NCBI GenBank assembly: GCA_030152605.1
Contig: JASLJB010000140.1
Span: 1-11,027 of the forward strand
DNA length: 11,027 nucleotides
DNA from: Acinetobacter sp.
GTDB lineage: Bacteria > Pseudomonadota > Gammaproteobacteria > Pseudomonadales > Moraxellaceae
Direction of reading: 5' to 3'
Of the stretch, positions 6,295 through 11,027 are shown in pieces; the first letter of the stretch is position 1; each line of letters begins with the position of its first letter. The translations under genes and the position numbers were made by a program. The notes below the pieces were generated by a model. The model made no database searches. It saw only the letters and a program-made list of their open reading frames with translations, and was not told the DNA's origin.

Positions 6295-9132
6295 ATGAGC
6301 GATAAGCAAACTCCTGAACATGTCGTGGACTATAAGGCCACACTCAACCTACCAGGTACTGAATTTGCGATGAAAGCAAATTTAGCGGTACGTGAAGTCA
6401 AATGGTTAGAACAGTGGTATGCCGACGACATTTATCAGCAAATTCGTAAGTCGCGAATCGGAAAGAAAAAATATATTCTGCATGATGGCCCTCCGTATGC
6501 GAACGGCACCTTGCACCTTGGCCATGTCGTCAACAAAGTACTGAAAGACATTATCGTCAAAAGCCGCACTTTAGATGATATGGATGCACCTTATGTGCCG
6601 GGTTGGGACTGTCATGGCTTACCGATCGAACTGAAAGTAGAAGAAAAAGTCGGTAAAGTCGGCGTCAACTTAAATGCTTCGGATTTCCGTAAAGCATGCC
6701 GCGAATATGCCTACACTCAAATTGATCTACAGAAAAAAGACTTTATCCGTATGGGCGTGTTGGGTGATTGGGACAATCCCTACCTCACCATGAACTTCAA
6801 ACAAGAAGCCGATATCGTACGTACCTTGGGTAAAATCCAACAAGCGGGTCATATCCAACCGGGTCTCAAACCAGTCAACTGGTGTATGGACTGTGGTTCA
6901 GCATTGGCTGAAGCTGAAGTTGAATACGAAGATAAAAAATCAGATGCCATCGATGTTGGCTTTGCCGTGGTCGATCTCAACGACTTATCCACTCGTCTCG
7001 GTGTAAGCATCACTGATGCAACCGATATCGTGATCTGGACCACCACGCCATGGACCTTACCGGCCAACCAAGCAGTCAGCTTGCACAGCGAAATCGACTA
7101 TCAATTGGTACAGGTCAGCACAGATCGTGGTACACAAAACCTCATTTTGGCAGCTGAGTTAGTTGAATCTGCGTGTGAACGCTATCAACTTGAAAACCCG
7201 AAAGTCTTAGCAGATTTTAAAGGCGCTGTACTTGAGCATTTAAGCCTACAACATCCATTACTAGCTGAGCGCCAAGTGCCAGTGATCTTGGGTGAGCACG
7301 TGACTGCAGCTAGCGGTACTGGTGCGGTACATACTGCACCTGGCCACGGTGTGGACGATTATAAAGTCGGCTTGACCTATAACCTCGCAGTTGACAATCC
7401 AGTTGGCGGCAATGGGGTTTATCTGCCGACAGCACCGATTTTCTCTGGTGTACACATCTATAAAGCCAATCCACAAATTCTGGATCTACTCAAAGAAAAT
7501 AATAAGCTTTGGGCACACCATGTGATCAAGCACAGCTATCCACATTGCTGGCGCCATAAAACACCCATTATCTTCCGTGCCACACCACAATGGTTTATCA
7601 GCATGGATGCGCAGCAGCTAAGACAAAAAGCGCTCGATGCGATCGAAAATGACATTCAATTTGTCCCTGATTGGGGTAAAAACCGTATTGAATCCATGAT
7701 CGACGGACGTCCAGATTGGTGTATCTCAAGACAGCGTACTTGGGGTGTACCAATTCCATTCTTTGTGCACAAAGACACCAATGAACTGCATCCACGTACG
7801 GCTGAACTGCTCGAACAAGTGGCTCAACTGATTGAGCAAGAAGGCATTAGCGCTTGGTTTGATCGTGAAGCCAAAGACTTTATCGGTGATGAAGCTGAAC
7901 AATATAACTGTGTACGTGACACTTTAGACGTCTGGTTTGACTCTGGTACAACCCATTCTGGCGTACTCGAACAACGCCCCGAGTTACAAGCTCCTGCGGA
8001 TCTGTACTTAGAAGGTTCAGACCAACACCGCGGTTGGTTCCAGTCATCGTTATTGACCTCAGTTGCTGTGACCGGCAAAGCACCGTACAAAGCCTTGCTC
8101 ACCCATGGTTTCACCGTCGATGAAAAAGGCCGTAAGCTTTCAAAATCATTGGGTAACTTTATTCCACTCGATGACATCATCAAACAACTCGGTGCAGATG
8201 GTCTACGTTTATATGTCGCATCAAGTGACTATCGTTATGAAATCGCGGCCAGTAAAGAAATTTTCAACCGTGTCAGTGACAGCTATCGTCGTATTCGGAA
8301 TACCTTACGTTTCTTGTTGGCCAACTTAAATGGCTTTAAACCAAGTACGGATTGTTTGCCTGTCGATGAACTGATTGCTTTGGATCAATATATCTTGCAA
8401 CGTGCTGCTGAAGTGCAAAAAACCATTCAGCAAGCCTATCAAGATATGAACTTCCATCAGGTTTGTAGCAGCCTAACTAACTTCTGTATCAATGACTTGG
8501 GTGGTTTCTACCTCGACATCATCAAAGATCGTCAATACACCAGTAAAGCCGACTCACAAGCGCGTCATTCAGCACAAACTGCGCTTTATCACATCGTACA
8601 AGCATTTGTGCGTTGGATGAGCCCGATTCTTAGCTTTACCGCTCAAGAAGCATGGCCGTTAATCCCAGAGCAATCAGAAGATTACGTCTTCACTGCGCTG
8701 TGGTATGACATCCCTGTTGCTTCAAGTGCGAACCTGATTTCAGAGGCGGATTGGCAAACTCTGATCCAAGTCAAATCTGCGATCAACAAACAGATTGAAG
8801 CCGCACGTAACGCCAAAATCATCGGCAGTAACTTGTCTGCCAAAGTTGAACTGTGGGCTGATGCGGATTTGCAAAAAGTCTTAAATCAGTTAGATGATGA
8901 ATTACGTTTCGTCCTGATCACCTCTCAAGCCATCGTGAATGACTATGCAGAGCAAGGCGAAGCAACTGATCTCGCAGGTTTACGTGTTCAAATTTCCGCA
9001 GCGAATGGTGAAAAATGTGTACGTTGCTGGCATGTACTGCCAGACGTAAATACACATGCTGACCATCCTGGTTTATGTGGTCGTTGTATTCTAAACGTCA
9101 CAGGTGGTGGCGAAGTGAGAAAATATGCCTAA
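6295..9132 (+). CDS. ileS: Isoleucyl-tRNA synthetase IleS
   Basis: Class I aminoacyl-tRNA synthetase charging tRNA-Ile in the cytoplasm. With the start at 6295 (MSDKQTPEH) it has 945 residues, normal for bacterial IleS. In-frame alternatives at 6283 (ATG) and 6274 (TTG) exist, but the MSD start aligns with E. coli MSDYKSTLNLP. Landmarks in order are: PPYANGTLHLGH with HLGH as the HIGH motif (74-77), PGWDCHGLPIE, the CP1 editing domain with WTTTPWTLPAN (from 248) and GTGAVHTAPGHG (341-352), WCISRQRTWG (from 475), DVWFDSG, GSDQHRGWF, and KLSKS (614-618) as the KMSKS loop. A C-terminal zinc site has C908/C911 and C928/C931. The conserved HTAPGHG segment suggests active proofreading of valine. 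The gap to ribF is 61 bp, with no clear promoter or terminator, so co-transcription is likely. The stop overlaps lspA by 8 bp. Confidence 0.97.
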   Translation: MSDKQTPEHVVDYKATLNLPGTEFAMKANLAVREVKWLEQWYADDIYQQIRKSRIGKKKYILHDGPPYANGTLHLGHVVNKVLKDIIVKSRTLDDMDAPYVPGWDCHGLPIELKVEEKVGKVGVNLNASDFRKACREYAYTQIDLQKKDFIRMGVLGDWDNPYLTMNFKQEADIVRTLGKIQQAGHIQPGLKPVNWCMDCGSALAEAEVEYEDKKSDAIDVGFAVVDLNDLSTRLGVSITDATDIVIWTTTPWTLPANQAVSLHSEIDYQLVQVSTDRGTQNLILAAELVESACERYQLENPKVLADFKGAVLEHLSLQHPLLAERQVPVILGEHVTAASGTGAVHTAPGHGVDDYKVGLTYNLAVDNPVGGNGVYLPTAPIFSGVHIYKANPQILDLLKENNKLWAHHVIKHSYPHCWRHKTPIIFRATPQWFISMDAQQLRQKALDAIENDIQFVPDWGKNRIESMIDGRPDWCISRQRTWGVPIPFFVHKDTNELHPRTAELLEQVAQLIEQEGISAWFDREAKDFIGDEAEQYNCVRDTLDVWFDSGTTHSGVLEQRPELQAPADLYLEGSDQHRGWFQSSLLTSVAVTGKAPYKALLTHGFTVDEKGRKLSKSLGNFIPLDDIIKQLGADGLRLYVASSDYRYEIAASKEIFNRVSDSYRRIRNTLRFLLANLNGFKPSTDCLPVDELIALDQYILQRAAEVQKTIQQAYQDMNFHQVCSSLTNFCINDLGGFYLDIIKDRQYTSKADSQARHSAQTALYHIVQAFVRWMSPILSFTAQEAWPLIPEQSEDYVFTALWYDIPVASSANLISEADWQTLIQVKSAINKQIEAARNAKIIGSNLSAKVELWADADLQKVLNQLDDELRFVLITSQAIVNDYAEQGEATDLAGLRVQISAANGEKCVRCWHVLPDVNTHADHPGLCGRCILNVTGGGEVRKYA

Positions 9133-9664
9133 ACCTGAAAGTCCGAAAGGCCTATTTCAGTTTTATCCACGCAACATCATCTGGCTCGGACTCAGTGTCC
9201 TGGCCGTTGCGCTGGATCAATGGACCAAGTCGATCGCCAGTACACACCTGCTCTATGGTGAGCCTGTTCCTGTACTGCCGTTCTTGAACTGGACCCTGCT
9301 GCATAACTATGGCGCTGCATTTAGCTTCCTGTCCGATGCGGGCGGCTGGCAACACTATCTATTTACTGGCTTAGCTGCTGTGGTATCTGTGGTGTTTGTG
9401 GTTTGGATCATGCGCATGCCTAAAAAAATGGCGGTCTTACCGATCGCCATTGCCCTGATTTTAGGGGGAGCTCTAGGCAACCTGATCGATCGGATCTCTC
9501 TGGGTTATGTGGTGGATTTTATTCACTTCTACTACCAAAACCACCATTTCCCGGCGTTTAACTTGGCGGACAGCGCAATTACTTTAGGTGTGATCTTATT
9601 GTTAATTGACACGTTCTTCTTAGAAAAGAAACGAATTCAACGTGCGAGCGAGCAAAATGACTGA
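9125..9664 (+). CDS. lspA: Lipoprotein signal peptidase (signal peptidase II) LspA
   Basis: Inner-membrane aspartyl protease that removes the signal peptide from diacylated prolipoproteins; it is the target of globomycin. The 179 residues are close to the family norm, with a polar N-terminus and four hydrophobic spans near residues 17-34, 77-95, 102-120 and 148-165. Family boxes are complete: DQWTKSIA (31-38), NYGAAFSFL (61-69), GGALGNLIDR (114-123), VVDFIHFYY (129-137) and FNLADSAI (145-152). By alignment with the P. aeruginosa enzyme, the catalytic aspartates are D131 and D149; D122 is also conserved. The gene starts inside the 3' end of ileS (8-bp overlap) and ends inside fkpB (8-bp overlap), which points to translational coupling along one mRNA. 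Confidence 0.96.
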   Translation: MPKPESPKGLFQFYPRNIIWLGLSVLAVALDQWTKSIASTHLLYGEPVPVLPFLNWTLLHNYGAAFSFLSDAGGWQHYLFTGLAAVVSVVFVVWIMRMPKKMAVLPIAIALILGGALGNLIDRISLGYVVDFIHFYYQNHHFPAFNLADSAITLGVILLLIDTFFLEKKRIQRASEQND

Positions 9665-10139
9665 AATTATTCTTCCAAATGAAGAAGTCCGTATTAGCGA
9701 TGGTGCCAAAGTCGATTTACATTTTTCGGTTGCGATTGAAAGCGGTATTGAAATCGACAACACGCGCAGCCGCGATGAGCCTGTGAGCCTGACCATTGGT
9801 GATGGCAGTTTATTACCAGGTTTCGAAAAAGCATTGTTTGGTTTACGCGCTGGTGATCGCCGTACCGTCAGCCTATTGCCAGATGACGCCTTTGGTCCTT
9901 GGAATCCTGAAAATATCCAACGTTTCGATACCATCAAATTCGAGCAGCGTCCTGAAATCGGTCAAATGATTGAGTTTGAAGACAAAGCTAAAACCAGTCT
10001 GGTCGGTGTGGTCAAGTCTATCGATGATGACATCACCGAAATTGACTTTAATCATCCACTTGCAGGTAAGAACATTACCTTTGAGGTCGAGATCTTTAAA
10101 GTCACCCCTGCTGGACAGCAAGGTATTAAATTGATGTAA
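9657..10139 (+). CDS. fkpB: FKBP-type peptidyl-prolyl cis-trans isomerase FkpB (SlpA)
   Basis: Small SlpA-type FKBP that catalyses prolyl isomerisation and probably acts as a cytoplasmic folding helper. I take the ATG at 9657 (MTEIILPNEE, 160 residues); a GTG at 9642 is possible but would lengthen the overlap with lspA. The FKBP core is visible in DNTRSRDEPVSLTIGDG (34-50), LLPGFEKALFGLRAGDRRTV (52-71) and DDAFGPWNP (76-84). It is followed by the insert-in-flap region and the FKBP-closing DFNHPLAGKNITFEVEI, which is almost the same as E. coli FkpB. There is no signal peptide. It is the last gene of the cluster and is followed 21 bp later by an intrinsic terminator, where E. coli instead continues into ispH. 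Confidence 0.93.
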   Translation: MTEIILPNEEVRISDGAKVDLHFSVAIESGIEIDNTRSRDEPVSLTIGDGSLLPGFEKALFGLRAGDRRTVSLLPDDAFGPWNPENIQRFDTIKFEQRPEIGQMIEFEDKAKTSLVGVVKSIDDDITEIDFNHPLAGKNITFEVEIFKVTPAGQQGIKLM

Positions 10140-10160
10140 AGCATCTTGATGACGTACTAG

Positions 10161-10184
10161 AAAAGCCCTTTATGGGCTTTTTTT
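10161..10184 (+). terminator. Intrinsic terminator of the ribF-ileS-lspA-fkpB cluster
   Basis: AAAAGCCC (10161-10168), a TTTAT loop and GGGCTTTT (10174-10181) form an 8-bp stem with further T residues to 10184. Seven T residues follow the GGGC arm. It is a textbook rho-independent terminator 21 bp after the fkpB stop. Confidence 0.9.
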
Positions 10185-10223
10185 ATGCCTAAAAATAAAC
10201 TTTTAATCATTGAGTTACATTCA

Positions 10224-10251
10224 TTGCCATATTTTTTAGATACAGTAAAAG
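10224..10251 (+). promoter_or_regulatory. Putative promoter of the FMN reductase gene
   Basis: TTGCCA (10224-10229, five of six matches to TTGACA) is followed after 16 bp by TAAAAG (10246-10251, four of six matches to TATAAT). Transcription would begin near 10258, giving a short leader that contains AAGG (10266-10269) 7 nt before the ATG. A promoter is expected here because a terminator closes the previous transcript. Confidence 0.4.
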
Positions 10252-10276
10252 TGCATTACTTAATCAAGGCAAAAAA

Positions 10277-10819
10277 ATGAAAATTCAAATCATCGTGGGA
10301 AGTGTTCGAGAAGGTCGTGTCGCAATTAAGGTCGCAGAATGGCTATTGCAACAGATTCAAAGCTTAGAAGATCAGCAGCTTGAAGCGGAAATTGTAGATC
10401 TCAAACAATGGCAATTACCGTTCTTTGCCGGTGCCAACCCACCTGCCTCAGGCATCTATGATCAACCCAAACAACAACAGTGGGCAGAGAAAATCGCACA
10501 GGCCGATGCCTTTATCATGGTCACCCCTGAGTACAATCATGGCTATAGCCCAGCACTCAAAAATGCCATCGACTATCTGTATCGTGAATGGCAGGCAAAA
10601 CCAGTGGCCTTTGTCAGTTATGGCGGTAGCAATGGCTCACGTTCCATCGATCAACTCAAGCAAGTCTGCACCTTTGTCGGCATGATTGATAGCCAAGCAG
10701 TGATTGAGATCCGAGATATCGGACAGCGCGCCAAAGCAGAGCAATTTGAAGGCAATGAATTTGATCTAAAAGCCCTGAAAACAGTATTGGGCAAGCTAAA
10801 AAAATATGCAAAAACCTAA
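10277..10819 (+). CDS. NAD(P)H-dependent FMN reductase (flavodoxin-like fold)
   Basis: Soluble flavoprotein of the NADPH-dependent FMN reductase family (FMN_red), 180 residues. The fold reduces FMN, quinones, azo dyes or other electrophiles using NAD(P)H. The phosphate-binding loop is GSVREGR (8-14). The flavin-contact segment is TPEYNHGYSPALKNAID (83-99), followed by SYGGSNGSR (114-122), which contacts the isoalloxazine ring. These are the standard positions for the family. There is no signal peptide or extra domain. It is a single-gene unit between the fkpB terminator and the rRNA operon terminator, with a good AAGG ribosome-binding site. It differs from SsuE-type reductases, which start with an AGSPR-type loop, so it is not the obvious partner of SsuD. 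The physiological substrate cannot be read from sequence. Confidence 0.9.
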   Translation: MKIQIIVGSVREGRVAIKVAEWLLQQIQSLEDQQLEAEIVDLKQWQLPFFAGANPPASGIYDQPKQQQWAEKIAQADAFIMVTPEYNHGYSPALKNAIDYLYREWQAKPVAFVSYGGSNGSRSIDQLKQVCTFVGMIDSQAVIEIRDIGQRAKAEQFEGNEFDLKALKTVLGKLKKYAKT

Positions 10820-10888
10820 AACCCCGATTTAAATCACAGTCCTAAAACCCTAGACTCATCCCTACTTAAATCCCCAAACCTAAACCCC
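10815..10888. repeat. C-rich patch with three CCTAAA(A)CCC repeats
   Basis: CCTAAAACCC occurs at 10815-10824 and 10841-10850, and CCTAAACCCC at 10879-10888. C-runs at 10848, 10860, 10872 and 10885 recur about every 12 bp with 9-nt spacers. The first copy contains the stop codon of the FMN reductase gene. Confidence 0.6.
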
Positions 10889-10894
10889 ACGCAT

Positions 10895-10931
10895 AAAAAA
10901 ATCCCCCGACTACGCAAGTCGAGGGATTTTT
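10895..10931 (-). terminator. rRNA operon terminator, shared with the converging FMN reductase gene
   Basis: The stem pairs 10901-10911 with 10917-10927 around a 5-nt loop, flanked by A-run (10895-10900) and T-run (10927-10931). On the - strand RNA the only imperfect pair (10906/10922) is a G-U wobble and six U residues follow. On the + strand the same position is a C-A mismatch. The hairpin is therefore built for the rRNA direction, but it can probably also end the + strand transcript. Confidence 0.88.
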
Positions 10932-10941
10932 AGGAATAATG

Positions 10942-11027
10942 AGCTGGCGATGACTTACTCTCACATGGGTAACCCCACACTACCATCAGCGCGAAGAGGT
11001 TTCACTTCTGAGTTCGGGAAGGGATCA
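10942..11027 (-). rRNA. rrf: 5S ribosomal RNA, 3' part (5' end beyond the window)
   Basis: Read on the - strand, the sequence contains the 5S core CCGAACTCAGAAGTGAAAC, then GATGGTAGTGTGGGGT and the 3' part GAGAGTAAG followed by the terminal-stem strand CGCCAGCT. About 86 of roughly 115 nt are present; the rest lies past the right edge. The 3' end is placed at 10942 from the terminal stem and is uncertain by a few bases. It is the last gene of an rRNA operon transcribed leftwards and is followed by a hairpin terminator 11 bp on. Confidence 0.95.

Noticed and set aside
7824..8183. 119-codon open frame antisense to ileS
   Set aside because: It lies wholly inside the conserved catalytic region of IleS, and the translated product resembles no protein family I know.
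10277..10819. FMN reductase as SsuE, the partner of SsuD
   Set aside because: It has the GSVREGR loop of the general FMN_red group, lies over 7 kb away from the ssu genes, and has its own promoter and terminator. SsuE is more likely to be upstream of the window.

Overview
The window looks like a chromosomal segment of an Acinetobacter species or a close relative in the Moraxellaceae. The partial 5S rRNA at the right edge, the IleS N-terminus (MSDKQTPEHVVDYKATLNLP) and the ribF-ileS-lspA-fkpB order all fit that genus. This assignment rests on recall and comparison by eye, not on a database search.

Left region (1-2698, + strand): the 3' part of an alkanesulfonate utilisation operon. A 5'-truncated ssuD (flavin-dependent monooxygenase) is followed by ssuC (permease) and ssuB (ATPase). 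ssuD and ssuC overlap at an ATGA and ssuC-ssuB are 13 bp apart, so the three are tightly coupled. The import complex brings in alkanesulfonates and SsuD, fed with FMNH2, releases sulfite for cysteine synthesis. ssuA and ssuE would be expected to the left of the window.

Middle region (2699-5231): a 305-bp AT-rich gap with a weak terminator-like hairpin and a good candidate promoter leads into a RutR-like TetR regulator (+). It is followed by a gap with a clear inverted repeat and what looks like a decayed scrap of an old-yellow-enzyme type gene. Then comes a TDT/SLAC1-family membrane transporter on the - strand. That family contains sulfite exporters, so a link to the neighbouring sulfite-producing ssu genes is conceivable but unproven.

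Right-centre region (5232-10139, + strand): a housekeeping cluster, ribF (FMN/FAD synthesis), ileS (isoleucyl-tRNA synthetase), lspA (lipoprotein signal peptidase) and fkpB (FKBP-type prolyl isomerase). ileS/lspA and lspA/fkpB each overlap by 8 bp, and a strong intrinsic terminator follows fkpB. The ispH gene that ends the equivalent E. coli operon is absent here.

Right edge (10140-11027): a free-standing NAD(P)H-dependent FMN reductase (+) faces the 3' end of an rRNA operon (-). The two share a hairpin terminator whose base-pairing is better in the rRNA direction. Between them lies a short C-rich, telomere-like repeat patch.

Most of the window is ordinary core genome. The least explained items are the gene scrap near 3800-3892, the small reading frame fused to the ribF start, the inverted repeat at 3652-3686, and the C-rich repeats next to the 5S terminator. 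No mobile element, CRISPR array, tRNA or riboswitch was seen.
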